Below, piece after piece: positions 1 through 6,473 of a stretch of 7,488 bases of DNA. Positions within the stretch are counted from its first letter, which is position 1. Every line of letters begins with the position of its first letter. The translations under genes and the position numbers were made by a program. This DNA is from an uncultured Bacilli bacterium (lineage in GTDB: Bacteria > Bacillota_I > Bacilli_A > RFN20 > DUOF01): the NCBI GenBank assembly GCA_934101685.1, contig CAKORZ010000065.1, positions 1-7,488 of the forward strand, written 5' to 3'. Under the pieces are notes generated by a model. That model did no database searches. It saw only the letters and a program-made list of their open reading frames with translations, and had not been told where the DNA came from.

Positions 1-644
1 ACATATTTTTGCCTATTTATTGCTTTATCTATATTTATAGATGGGGAATAGATTGAAGGCGCATTACAAATAGCTGCTAACATGGCGGATTCAGCAATTG
101 TTAATTCATAGGGAGACTTGTTAAAATAGTATTTAGAGGCACTATCTATTCCTGTTAAACCATGACCAAAGTATAAACTATTAAGATAACCTTCTAGTAT
201 GTGATTTTTAGAGTATTTTCTTTCAATTTGAATAGTGTAAAAGGCTTCTTTAAGCTTTCTATCAATTGTTCTTTTATTTGTCAAAAGAGTATTTCTAGCA
301 TATTGCTGTGTTATTGTACTGGCCCCTTCTTTTATTGAAAAAGAAAATAAGTTTACAAAGAAAGATTTAATGTTTCTTAGAATATCAAAACCTTTATGTT
401 TATAAAAATTTTTATCTTCGATTGCAACAAATGCATTATAAGTATATGAATTTAAGTCTTTTAGGTTAATGTAGTCACTTTTATTATTATATAATTCACT
501 ATATATTAAATTATCATCCTTATCGTATATTTCTATATAATTAGTTTTATTTAAGGTGGGAGATGGTATTAGAAAGGTTAATGATAGTGTGAAAATAGAA
601 AAAATTAAAATAAAGCAACCTATAAATTTAATTATTCTTTTCAT
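1..644 (-). CDS. Penicillin-binding protein, glycosyltransferase family 51 domain (partial, N-terminal 214 residues)
   Basis: This is the N-terminal part of a membrane-anchored peptidoglycan glycosyltransferase, which polymerises lipid II into glycan strands outside the membrane. The reading frame is open from an ATG at 644 to the window edge. Residues 5-26 form a single hydrophobic signal anchor. The family motifs then follow in order: IEDKNFYKHKG (75-85, probable catalytic Glu76), GASTITQQYARN (107-118), RKLKEA (129-134, Glu133), EGYLNSLYFG (151-160) and LTIAESAMLAA (181-191). Glu76 and Glu133 lie 57 residues apart, the spacing of the two catalytic glutamates in class A PBPs, so the domain looks active. 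An AGGTGAT Shine-Dalgarno (655-649) sits four bases before the ATG. A transpeptidase domain would lie beyond the window, so a bifunctional class A PBP (PBP1a-like) cannot be told from a monofunctional transglycosylase, although the first is more common in Firmicutes. Confidence 0.93.
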   Translation of the reverse strand, partial: MKRIIKFIGCFILIFSIFTLSLTFLIPSPTLNKTNYIEIYDKDDNLIYSELYNNKSDYINLKDLNSYTYNAFVAIEDKNFYKHKGFDILRNIKSFFVNLFSFSIKEGASTITQQYARNTLLTNKRTIDRKLKEAFYTIQIERKYSKNHILEGYLNSLYFGHGLTGIDSASKYYFNKSPYELTIAESAMLAAICNAPSIYSPSINIDKAINRQKY

Positions 645-661
645 ATTTATCACCTATAAGT

Positions 662-691
662 AGTATGGGAAAATATATTAAATATATACAA
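662..691 (-). promoter_or_regulatory. Possible promoter of the PBP gene
   Basis: Read on the minus strand, TTGTAT (691-686) and CATACT (667-662) are separated by 18 bases and end six bases before the PBP gene's Shine-Dalgarno. Both hexamers are imperfect. The site overlaps the region upstream of the divergent DUF1934 promoter, so the two could interfere. This is inference from consensus similarity only. Confidence 0.3.
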
Positions 692-695
692 TTAA

Positions 696-704
696 TGATA
701 TAAT
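696..704 (+). promoter_or_regulatory. Extended -10 promoter of the DUF1934 gene
   Basis: TGATATAAT is a perfect -10 hexamer (699-704) with the TGN extension. No good -35 hexamer lies 16-18 bases upstream, as is usual for extended -10 promoters. The expected transcription start, about seven bases downstream near 711, falls at the edge of the Shine-Dalgarno of the gene starting at 721, giving a leader of only about ten bases. Confidence 0.5.
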
Positions 705-720
705 AGAAAAGGTGATTTAA

Positions 721-1092
721 GTGCAAAAAATAATTGATTGTGAATTAGTTATTACTAGTGAAATTAATAATAAATGTGAAACTACAGTTATATCAGGTAG
801 AGGTTATTATAAAAAAGAAAATGAAATAGTAGTTTATTTTACATCAGATAATATAAGGTATAAATACATTATTATAAAAGATAAAGTAGAAATATATTGT
901 AATGATTCTCATTATAATTTTAGAGTTAATAAAGAAGATATTGGAGAAATAAAAAATGGTGATTATATATTTAAAATCACCACTTTAGCTAATAAAATTG
1001 AAATAACAGATAATTCTATTTTAATTAATTATGAGTTAAAACAAAATAATATTTTAATAGGTAAATATTTAACTAAATTATCTTTTAATTAA
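721..1092 (+). CDS. DUF1934 (YwiB-like) family beta-barrel protein
   Basis: This is a 123-residue protein without signal peptide or membrane segment, so probably cytoplasmic. Its alternating hydrophobic and polar strands, the GRGYYKKENEIVVYF stretch (26-40), the central RYKYIIIKDKVEIY strands (46-59), the TTLANKIEI segment (87-95) and the ILINYEL strand (100-106) match the DUF1934/YwiB pattern, a small lipocalin-like barrel. Length is close to the family norm of about 130-140. The molecular function of the family is not established. The start is GTG, chosen because AAAGGTGAT lies four bases upstream (709-716) and no alternative ATG, GTG or TTG start with a Shine-Dalgarno exists in frame. The gene is transcribed away from the PBP gene and converges on the protease gene, with the last 15 bases overlapping. 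The family assignment rests on fold pattern and length, not on a catalytic motif. Confidence 0.8.
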   Translation: MQKIIDCELVITSEINNKCETTVISGRGYYKKENEIVVYFTSDNIRYKYIIIKDKVEIYCNDSHYNFRVNKEDIGEIKNGDYIFKITTLANKIEITDNSILINYELKQNNILIGKYLTKLSFN

Positions 1093-1100
1093 AGTAATTT
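1075..1100. terminator. AT-rich hairpin at overlapping convergent 3' ends (possible bidirectional terminator)
   Basis: The arms AAATTA (1075-1080) plus CTTT (1082-1085) pair with AAAG (1091-1094) plus TAATTT (1095-1100). T1081 is bulged and the loop has five bases. The stop codons of both convergent genes lie inside it (1078-1080 and 1090-1092). The stem has only one G-C pair and no clear U-tract, so termination would be weak. The palindrome may partly reflect base composition. Confidence 0.3.
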
Positions 1101-2235
1101 CTATATCATGTGAGTTTGTTCCATCAGCATTACAAACAGTAAGTGTAATAGTATCATCTGGAGCATAGTTTAAAAGCTCTACACTAAAATCAGTAGCTTT
1201 ATTTATTTTTATTCCTTCAATATGAGTTATAACTTGATTTGTAGTTGCTTTACCATTTAGTGGACTTTTTGCATCAATAGTTAGTAAAAGCAAACCATTA
1301 CTTACTTGTAAACTATATTTTTCTCTATCACTAGTACTTAAATATCTTATATCAACAATAGTGATATTAAGAAAAGGACGATAATATAAAGATCCTTTTA
1401 GTAAGTATGACGCTACTAGTTCAAAATGAGAAATAGGAATAGCATAGTTAAAACTTTCAACATTAGTTGTTGTTCCAGATTTTAATAGTTTCATAGTATT
1501 AATACCAATAAGATTACCATTATTATCAAATAAAGGACCACCACTATTTCCAGGGTTTAGTGCGGCATCAATTTGAATTAAGTATAAATCAACAGATGAG
1601 TTATCTGGAGTTATTCCAATATTTAAATTAGATATGATTCCTGAAGTAGCAGTTTCTGAATATTTTTCTCCTAAAGGACTACCAACTGTTAAGATTTCTT
1701 CACCTATTTTTAAAGTAGATGATCTTCTAAGAGTGGCTATTGAATAATCACTTCTTTTAGCTATTTTTACTACAGCTACATCTTCATTTCTATCATATCC
1801 AATAAGAGAGCCTTTTACTAATATGCCATTATAAAGCAATATTTCTATTTCACTAGATCCTTCAACAACATGGGCATTAGTAAATAAATAAGCATAGCCA
1901 TTAGTCATACTATCTTCTGCAAAGATTACACCACTTCCAGTAGCGGAAATTTGACTATTTGCAATATTTCTAACGGTTACTACTGAAGAAATAACTTTAT
2001 CATATATTACTGACCAAGATGTATGTGTATCTGGTGCTTTATCTGTGTAATTTATAAATCCTTGATAATTAGTGTTATTTTCAATTATTGTAGTTCCTGA
2101 ACCTGAGTCAGTTAGATTTTCAGAGTTTCCATTATTATTTGTATTATCTTTATCGAAATTATAGATATAGACATTACACCCACATAATAAGAATAAACAG
2201 CATATAATCATCATAAATTTAGATAACTTTTTCAT
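1078..2235 (-). CDS. HtrA/DegP-type serine protease, lipoprotein form, with one PDZ domain
   Basis: This is a surface-anchored trypsin-like protease for quality control of secreted proteins. Residues 1-20 form a lipoprotein signal peptide with lipobox LCGC (17-20), so Cys20 is the expected lipidated residue. A low-complexity Asn/Ser/Gly linker (about 27-58) precedes the protease domain (about 75-275). The catalytic triad is visible: His122 in TNAHVVEG, Asp152 in NEDVAVVKI and Ser231 in NPGNSGGPLFD. The stretch from about 285 to 385 fits a single C-terminal PDZ domain, with GLLLLTIDAKSP as the probable carboxylate-binding strand. Length (385) is usual for Gram-positive HtrA. AGGAG (2249-2245) supports the ATG at 2235. 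Firmicute HtrA proteins are more often anchored by an uncleaved N-terminal helix, so the lipobox is a variation. The 3' end overlaps the convergent DUF1934 gene by 15 bases. A perfect extended -10 lies just upstream; no CssRS-type operator was recognised. Confidence 0.93.
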   Translation of the reverse strand: MKKLSKFMMIICCLFLLCGCNVYIYNFDKDNTNNNGNSENLTDSGSGTTIIENNTNYQGFINYTDKAPDTHTSWSVIYDKVISSVVTVRNIANSQISATGSGVIFAEDSMTNGYAYLFTNAHVVEGSSEIEILLYNGILVKGSLIGYDRNEDVAVVKIAKRSDYSIATLRRSSTLKIGEEILTVGSPLGEKYSETATSGIISNLNIGITPDNSSVDLYLIQIDAALNPGNSGGPLFDNNGNLIGINTMKLLKSGTTTNVESFNYAIPISHFELVASYLLKGSLYYRPFLNITIVDIRYLSTSDREKYSLQVSNGLLLLTIDAKSPLNGKATTNQVITHIEGIKINKATDFSVELLNYAPDDTITLTVCNADGTNSHDIEITLIKR

Positions 2236-2256
2236 GATATCACACTCCTATTTAGA

Positions 2257-2265
2257 ATTATAACA
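2257..2265 (-). promoter_or_regulatory. Extended -10 promoter of the HtrA-like protease gene
   Basis: On the minus strand TGTTATAAT (2265-2257) gives a perfect TATAAT (2262-2257) with TGN extension. No convincing -35 is present. The predicted start of transcription near 2250 is right next to the Shine-Dalgarno AGGAG (2249-2245), so the leader would be only about 15 bases. Together with the DUF1934 promoter this suggests a local preference for extended -10 promoters with very short leaders. Confidence 0.5.
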
Positions 2266-2359
2266 CTATCTTAAAATAATAAATAGATGGTCTACTTAAA
2301 ATGTATATAAATAGCATAATTCTTCTTTTTAATAATATGATTTATTAGGAGGATTTATT

Positions 2360-2863
2360 ATGAATAAAACAGTATTAAGATTAGATTTAGAATTATCTAT
2401 TATGATTTTATCTATAATTTCTATGTTATTTTCTTTTCTTACTAGTTATGTATATATAACTAATTTTACTTCTTTTTTATATGTTTTAATTAAGTCTTTA
2501 GTGTTTGTTATAGTTCCATTAATTTTGTATATATTAGAAAGAAGAAACTTAGAATTTAAAAGAATAGCGGGTATTTATACAAGTTACTTTATAATTAGCA
2601 TGATTGTTACTTTGATAACTTCTATTTCTGTTTTTAATGGAAATGTTCCTTTAATTTTAAAGGGAATTTTTGATATAGTTAATTTAATGATTTTGCTTAC
2701 AAGTTTATTTATATTAATAGAACAAATACTTATTTATAGTGATATAAATTCTAAAGTGTATAGTAATACTATTATGAAAATAGTTTATTTAGTAGGCAAC
2801 TTTATTTCCTATCCATTTTTAGTTTTTATTGATAAAAAGAGTAAAAAAAATGATAAGGAGTAA
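2360..2863 (+). CDS. Hypothetical integral membrane protein, about five transmembrane helices
   Basis: I do not recognise the family of this 167-residue protein. Five hydrophobic stretches are visible at about 12-34, 38-59, 68-92, 97-125 and 138-158. A basic loop follows the second helix (RRNLEFKR, 61-68) and the tail is lysine-rich (DKKSKKNDKE, 158-167). By the positive-inside rule both would be cytoplasmic only if an even number of helices separates them, so one stretch may be re-entrant or the helix count is four or six. There are no conserved charged residues within helices and no cysteine or metal motif. A strong AGGAGG (2347-2352) seven bases before the ATG supports the start and active translation. 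It stands as a single gene, divergent from htrA and convergent with the DUF2804 gene, so the context gives no clear function. Confidence 0.8.
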   Translation: MNKTVLRLDLELSIMILSIISMLFSFLTSYVYITNFTSFLYVLIKSLVFVIVPLILYILERRNLEFKRIAGIYTSYFIISMIVTLITSISVFNGNVPLILKGIFDIVNLMILLTSLFILIEQILIYSDINSKVYSNTIMKIVYLVGNFISYPFLVFIDKKSKKNDKE

Positions 2864-2878
2864 TCCTTACCATTTATT
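2843..2878. terminator. Bidirectional intrinsic terminator between convergent genes
   Basis: TAAGGA (2854-2859) pairs with TCCTTA (2864-2869) across the tetraloop GTAA. The stem extends through TG/CA after one A-C mismatch and then into A-T pairs. Eight A residues (2843-2850) on the left give a strong U8 tract to the leftward transcript; the right flank TTTATT gives a weaker U-tract to the rightward one. Both stop codons (2861-2863 and 2867-2869) lie inside the hairpin. In the rightward RNA the loop GUAA is of the stable GNRA type. Confidence 0.65.
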
Positions 2879-3901
2879 AAATACTTTTTCTGCGAAACCT
2901 ATAAAGTCTTTTATTTCTAGTTTACTACCATCATCTAAAATAATAGTGCCAGTGAATTTGCCAAATACTTGGTGTTGATCGCTACATATTATTCCTATAT
3001 CTGTTTTAGCTTTTCTATCTATTATAGGAGTAAAGTCCATTTCAAACCTTTTATCATTTGAAGTAAATGTCCAAGGCTTTAAGAAATCATCTTTCCCTTT
3101 TTCATTTTTAGGAATATTAAAAGTAACTTTATCAAGTTTATGCGCTATACCATCAACAAATATCATGTTTTCAGTAGCGTTACTTGTATCTCCAAAACCA
3201 TAACCAATATTAAAACCTATTAGTTTATTGTTTACATAGCCTTGTCCAGCCCCCCAATACCATGTGTTTTTATATGTCCAGACACCTCTACCCCAGTCTA
3301 ATAATCCTAGAGTATCATTTTTAGAAAATTCTATCTTTTTATCACCATATAAAACATAGCCACTAGCTTTCATTCCTATAATTTTTTGATTATAGTAGAA
3401 AGCTTTTTTATTTTCTTTAAAAGGTGTTGCTATTACCATTGAATCTTTAGGTTCTTCTTCTAGTAAAAATTCCAACTTTAGTGATTTATCTTTATTAAAC
3501 TTTTTCATTTCTAATTTTAAGTTTCTTGTTTTACCATCATTTAGAAATTCAATATTAACTTTTTTATTTTTTACTGAAACATCTCCAATTTTAGAGGTAG
3601 ATGGTAAATTTGTTTTACCATTTGTAAAGAAGGTAATTAAAGAAGTTGTTTTTTCTTTAGCTTCTTTAAAATCAATTAATGAAGCACTTACAAGTCCCAT
3701 ATATGAGTTATCGTCAATTGTAAGCGCTACTGCATAATCTTTGTTATAAATCAAATAATAATCCCATTCTTTAATTTTAAACTTTTTAGCTTTGATATCT
3801 TTTCTAGAATATTCTTGAATTAAAGAGGTTGAATATCCAGGATTATTAAGTTCTCCAAGTTCATTTAATAATTTGCAAGGTGCAACTATTTGTTTGTTCA
3901 T
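2867..3901 (-). CDS. DUF2804 domain-containing protein
   Basis: This 344-residue protein has no signal peptide or membrane helix and no characterised function. It matches DUF2804 by length and by several signatures: the tryptophan-rich LLDWGRGVWTYKNTWYWGAG (200-219), then GFNIGYGFGDTSNATEN (229-245) and FVDGIAHKL (248-256), followed by FGKFTGTI (313-320). It ends in the typical GFAEKVFNKW (335-344). The N-terminal half contains many beta strands separated by charged turns. The family is thought to be all-beta, possibly distantly like the CrtC/AttH lipocalin-like proteins; that link is recollection, not something visible here. No catalytic residue can be named. AGGAG (3914-3910) eight bases upstream supports the ATG start. 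The gene appears monocistronic: a divergent spacer separates it from the ECF operon and a terminator hairpin follows its end. A weak -10 (TATAAA, 3940-3935, minus strand) may be its promoter. Confidence 0.85.
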   Translation of the reverse strand: MNKQIVAPCKLLNELGELNNPGYSTSLIQEYSRKDIKAKKFKIKEWDYYLIYNKDYAVALTIDDNSYMGLVSASLIDFKEAKEKTTSLITFFTNGKTNLPSTSKIGDVSVKNKKVNIEFLNDGKTRNLKLEMKKFNKDKSLKLEFLLEEEPKDSMVIATPFKENKKAFYYNQKIIGMKASGYVLYGDKKIEFSKNDTLGLLDWGRGVWTYKNTWYWGAGQGYVNNKLIGFNIGYGFGDTSNATENMIFVDGIAHKLDKVTFNIPKNEKGKDDFLKPWTFTSNDKRFEMDFTPIIDRKAKTDIGIICSDQHQVFGKFTGTIILDDGSKLEIKDFIGFAEKVFNKW

Positions 3902-4014
3902 TATGTATTCTCCTTTTTAAAGTTTTTTTCATTATTTATATTTTAACAAATATGTATAAAATAATTAATAAATAAGGCTAAATGATTGTAAATAAGCTTA
4001 ATCAACTTTAAAAT

Positions 4015-4020
4015 TATAAT
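4015..4020 (+). promoter_or_regulatory. -10 box of the ecfA1A2T-truA operon promoter
   Basis: A perfect TATAAT lies 21 bases before the ecfA1 ATG. No good -35 hexamer is present at 16-18 bases. A TGATT/AATCA inverted repeat (3983-3987 and 4000-4004) lies just upstream and could be incidental. The rest of this 139-base divergent spacer holds no recognisable riboswitch, so direct vitamin control of this operon is not supported by the sequence. Confidence 0.45.
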
Positions 4021-4030
4021 ATAGATAGTA

Positions 4031-4037
4031 GGGTGAT
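4031..4037 (+). promoter_or_regulatory. Ribosome binding site that fixes the ecfA1 start
   Basis: GGGTGAT matches the anti-Shine-Dalgarno of 16S rRNA in the GGTGAT register and stands four bases before ATG 4042. The upstream in-frame candidates GTG 4033 and ATG 4036 lie within this site itself, so they are unlikely starts. Confidence 0.65.
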
Positions 4038-4041
4038 GTTG

Positions 4042-4851
4042 ATGGATAGTATTGTAAAGATTAAAAAATTATCTTTTTCATATGATGATAATGAATTCAT
4101 TAGTAATTTATCACTTGATATAGAAAGAAATTCATATACGTGCATAATAGGACCTAATGGTAGCGGTAAGACTACTCTTTCTAGATTAATATGTGGGTTG
4201 CTTGAATTTAAAGATGGAGAAATATTTATTGATAATATTTTGCTTAATAAGGAAAATAGCTCTATTATTAGAAAAAAAATAGGAGTTATTTTTCAAAATC
4301 CTGATAATCAATATGTAGGTACTACCTTAAAAGATGATATTATATTTGGGCTTGAAAATCATAATGTAGATCCTAATAAAATGGATGAAATAATTGATGA
4401 AGTTAGTAAATTATGTGGAGTTAGTGATTTATTGGATAAAGAACCATATGCAATGTCTGGTGGTCAGAAGCAAAAAGGTGCAATAGCAGGTGTTTTAGCA
4501 CTAAATCCTGAAATATTAATATTAGATGAAGCTACAAGTATGCTTGATCCTGTTAGTAAAAAAGAATTTAAAGATAATATAATGAGATTAAAAAAAGAAA
4601 AAAATTTGACAATTATATCTATTACTCATGATAAAAATGAAACTTTATTAGCAGATAAAGTTGTTGTTCTAGATAAAGGAAAAATTGTTTTTGATGGGAA
4701 TAAAGAAGAATTATATAATACTGATATTAGTAAATATAATTTAGAACTTCCTTCAATTATTGAATTAGAAAAAGACTTGAAATTTAAAGAATATATATAT
4801 GATGAACAAGAATTATTTAAAAGATTGCAGGTGATTAGTAGTGAAAATTAG
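4042..4851 (+). CDS. ecfA1: ECF transporter ATPase EcfA1 (CbiO1)
   Basis: This is one of two ATPases that power an energy-coupling factor uptake system for vitamins or metal ions, on the cytoplasmic face. All ABC motifs are present (269-residue numbering): Walker A GPNGSGKTT (37-45), Q-loop FQNPDNQ (84-90), signature MSGGQ (138-142), Walker B ILILDE (158-163) with catalytic Glu163, D-loop MLD (167-169) and His196 in ITHD. The DEATSMLDP sequence is typical of EcfA1 and differs from the DEPTS of EcfA2. Residues 230-269 form the EcfA C-terminal extension. Lys145 replaces the usual Arg after SGGQKQ. The ATG at 4042 was preferred over upstream GTG 4033 and ATG 4036 because those lie inside the Shine-Dalgarno. 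It is the first gene of the operon and overlaps ecfA2 by 11 bases. In group II ECF systems the substrate-specific S components are encoded elsewhere, so the substrate cannot be told. Confidence 0.95.
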   Translation: MDSIVKIKKLSFSYDDNEFISNLSLDIERNSYTCIIGPNGSGKTTLSRLICGLLEFKDGEIFIDNILLNKENSSIIRKKIGVIFQNPDNQYVGTTLKDDIIFGLENHNVDPNKMDEIIDEVSKLCGVSDLLDKEPYAMSGGQKQKGAIAGVLALNPEILILDEATSMLDPVSKKEFKDNIMRLKKEKNLTIISITHDKNETLLADKVVVLDKGKIVFDGNKEELYNTDISKYNLELPSIIELEKDLKFKEYIYDEQELFKRLQVISSEN

Positions 4852-5674
4852 ATTTGATAATGTATCTTTTAAATATAACAAAAAAGATAAATATGCTTTA
4901 GAAAACATTAATTTAGAGTTTAATAAAAGTGAAATAGTTTTTGTTATGGGGCATACTGGTAGTGGAAAGTCTACATTAGTCCAACATATGAATGCATTAA
5001 TTACTCCAACAAGCGGGAGTGTCACTTTAAATCTTAATGATAAAGAGTTTGTATTAGATAAAGATAACAAAGAAAAAAAACTAAATGAGTTAAGAAAAGA
5101 AGTTGGTTTAGTATTCCAGTTTAGTGAATATCAACTTTTTGAAACAACTGTTTTAAAAGATGTTATGTTTGGACCTTATAATTTTTATAAAGATGAAAAG
5201 AAAGCTAAAGAGTTAGCAATTAAGGCGTTAAATGTAGTAGGAATAGATGAAAATTATTATGAAAGATCACCATTTGAATTATCTGGAGGAGAAAAAAGAA
5301 AGGTTGCAATAGCAGGAGTTCTTGCATCAAATCCAAGTGCTTTAATAATGGATGAACCTACTTCTTCTTTAGATCCTGCATCTACTAGAGAAACAATGTC
5401 ATTAATAAGAAAAATAAAAGATGAAGGGAAATTAGTTATAGTTATTAGTCATGATAGTGATTTATGTTATGAATATGCTGATAGAGTAATAATTATGAAT
5501 AATGGAAAAATAGAAAAGGATAGTAGTGTGGATGAGGCATTTAATAATAAAGAGATATTAGAAAATGCTAGTTTATTAGAGCCTTTTGTTTGTAAAGTAA
5601 AAAGAATAATGAATATAAATAATGATAACATTAGGACAATTAGTGATTTAAAAGAGGTGATAAATAATGAATAA
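4841..5674 (+). CDS. ecfA2: ECF transporter ATPase EcfA2 (CbiO2)
   Basis: This is the second ATPase, expected to form a heterodimer with EcfA1 and to bind the EcfT coupling helices. The 277 residues carry Walker A GHTGSGKST (37-45), Q-loop Gln93 in VFQFSEYQLF, signature LSGGE (147-151), Walker B ALIMDE (167-172) with Glu172, D-loop SLD (176-178) and His204 in ISHD. The FSEYQLFE stretch (94-101) is typical of EcfA2. The start is GTG at 4841, set by AGGTGAT (4829-4835) five bases upstream, and it overlaps the ecfA1 end by 11 bases; the end overlaps ecfT by eight bases, so translation is probably coupled along the operon, giving balanced subunits. Lys154 stands where Arg is common in the SGGExxR segment. 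The C-terminal region (about 235-277) is the EcfA-specific extension. Confidence 0.95.
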   Translation: MKIRFDNVSFKYNKKDKYALENINLEFNKSEIVFVMGHTGSGKSTLVQHMNALITPTSGSVTLNLNDKEFVLDKDNKEKKLNELRKEVGLVFQFSEYQLFETTVLKDVMFGPYNFYKDEKKAKELAIKALNVVGIDENYYERSPFELSGGEKRKVAIAGVLASNPSALIMDEPTSSLDPASTRETMSLIRKIKDEGKLVIVISHDSDLCYEYADRVIIMNNGKIEKDSSVDEAFNNKEILENASLLEPFVCKVKRIMNINNDNIRTISDLKEVINNE

Positions 5675-6473
5675 TATCATCTTTGGAAGATACATTAATA
5701 ATCATTCTATATTAACTAAAATAGATGCTAGAGTAAAAATACTAATGATGGTAGTGTTGCTAGTATTTTGCTTTTTAGATTTTAATATTGTAAGTTTTGG
5801 ATGTTTATTTTTATTATTATGTTTATTTATGATAATAGGTAAATTAAGTTTCAAACCTTTATTAAAGATTATAAAACATATGTGGGTTTTATTTGCTATT
5901 CTATTATTAATCAATTTGCTAACTATTAAAGGTGAAGTTTTATTTGAACTATGGAAAGGTGCATACATATATAAAGAAGCACTAATCCAGACATTTTATA
6001 TTATTTTAAGATTAATAATGATTTTAATGGTGTCTACACTTTTGAGTTCTAGTACAAATCCAAGTGAGTTAACTTATGCTTTAGAGTTTTATTTAAAACC
6101 ATTAAAAGTTTTTCATATTAATGTATATGAAATAGCAATAATGATTTCCATTTCATTAAGATTTATACCTACTTTGTTAGAAGAAATGGAGAGAATTAAA
6201 AAAGCTCAAACTAGTAGAGGAATAGATTTTAAATATGGAAAATATAGTGATAAACTTAGAGGATTAACAAGTCTAATTATTCCATTATTTATTTCTTGTT
6301 TTGATAAGGCAGATGAACTTACTAATGCAATGATTGCAAGAGGTTATGATAGTGAATCTGAAAGAAGTAAATATAAGCATTTAAGAACTGGTAAGTTAGA
6401 TATTATTAGTGGTGTAATATTTGTAGTTTTGCTTGCTAGTATTTTAGTTATAAATGGAGTTGTAGTGTTATGA
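5667..6473 (+). CDS. ecfT: ECF transporter transmembrane protein EcfT
   Basis: This is the membrane scaffold that couples the EcfA1/A2 ATPases to exchangeable S components. The 268 residues hold an N-terminal LTKIDARVKIL (16-26), equivalent to the conserved LDPRTKL-like segment, then hydrophobic helices at about 24-38, 41-58, 71-88, 106-128 and 244-266. The two cytoplasmic coupling helices carry the short Arg motifs: SRG (183-185, in KKAQTSRGIDF) and ARG (224-226, in NAMIARGYDSES). The first motif has Ser in place of the usual Ala. AGGTGAT (5655-5661) five bases before the ATG supports the start, inside the ecfA2 end. The stop TGA shares its bases with the truA ATG (ATGA, 6470-6473). Gene order ecfA1-ecfA2-ecfT-truA is the classical Firmicute arrangement. 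Confidence 0.95.
   Translation: MNNIIFGRYINNHSILTKIDARVKILMMVVLLVFCFLDFNIVSFGCLFLLLCLFMIIGKLSFKPLLKIIKHMWVLFAILLLINLLTIKGEVLFELWKGAYIYKEALIQTFYIILRLIMILMVSTLLSSSTNPSELTYALEFYLKPLKVFHINVYEIAIMISISLRFIPTLLEEMERIKKAQTSRGIDFKYGKYSDKLRGLTSLIIPLFISCFDKADELTNAMIARGYDSESERSKYKHLRTGKLDIISGVIFVVLLASILVINGVVVL

Noticed and set aside
2301..2341. Candidate promoter for the membrane protein gene (CATAAT at 2315-2320 or TATGAT at 2336-2341)
   Set aside because: Both are imperfect and neither has a -35 or TGN extension, so no specific site could be supported.
3902..4041. Possible riboswitch or operator ahead of the ECF operon, including the TGATT/AATCA inverted repeat (3983-4004)
   Set aside because: The five-base arms with a 12-base AT-rich loop are expected by chance, and the predicted leader after TATAAT is too short to hold an aptamer.
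4813..5070. Leftward 85-codon open frame over the ecfA1/ecfA2 junction
   Set aside because: It is antisense to clear ABC motifs of EcfA2, has no family resemblance and no convincing ribosome site; a shadow frame.
5702..5968. Leftward 88-codon open frame within ecfT
   Set aside because: Antisense to the conserved EcfT frame; its Asn/Lys/Ile/Thr-rich composition reflects the complement of AT-rich membrane codons.
6470..6473. Use of Mollicute genetic code 4 (TGA as Trp)
   Set aside because: No frame contains an internal TGA, all Trp codons are TGG, and TGA forms stop/start overlaps at 6470-6473 and 7277-7280. A PBP gene also argues for a walled organism.
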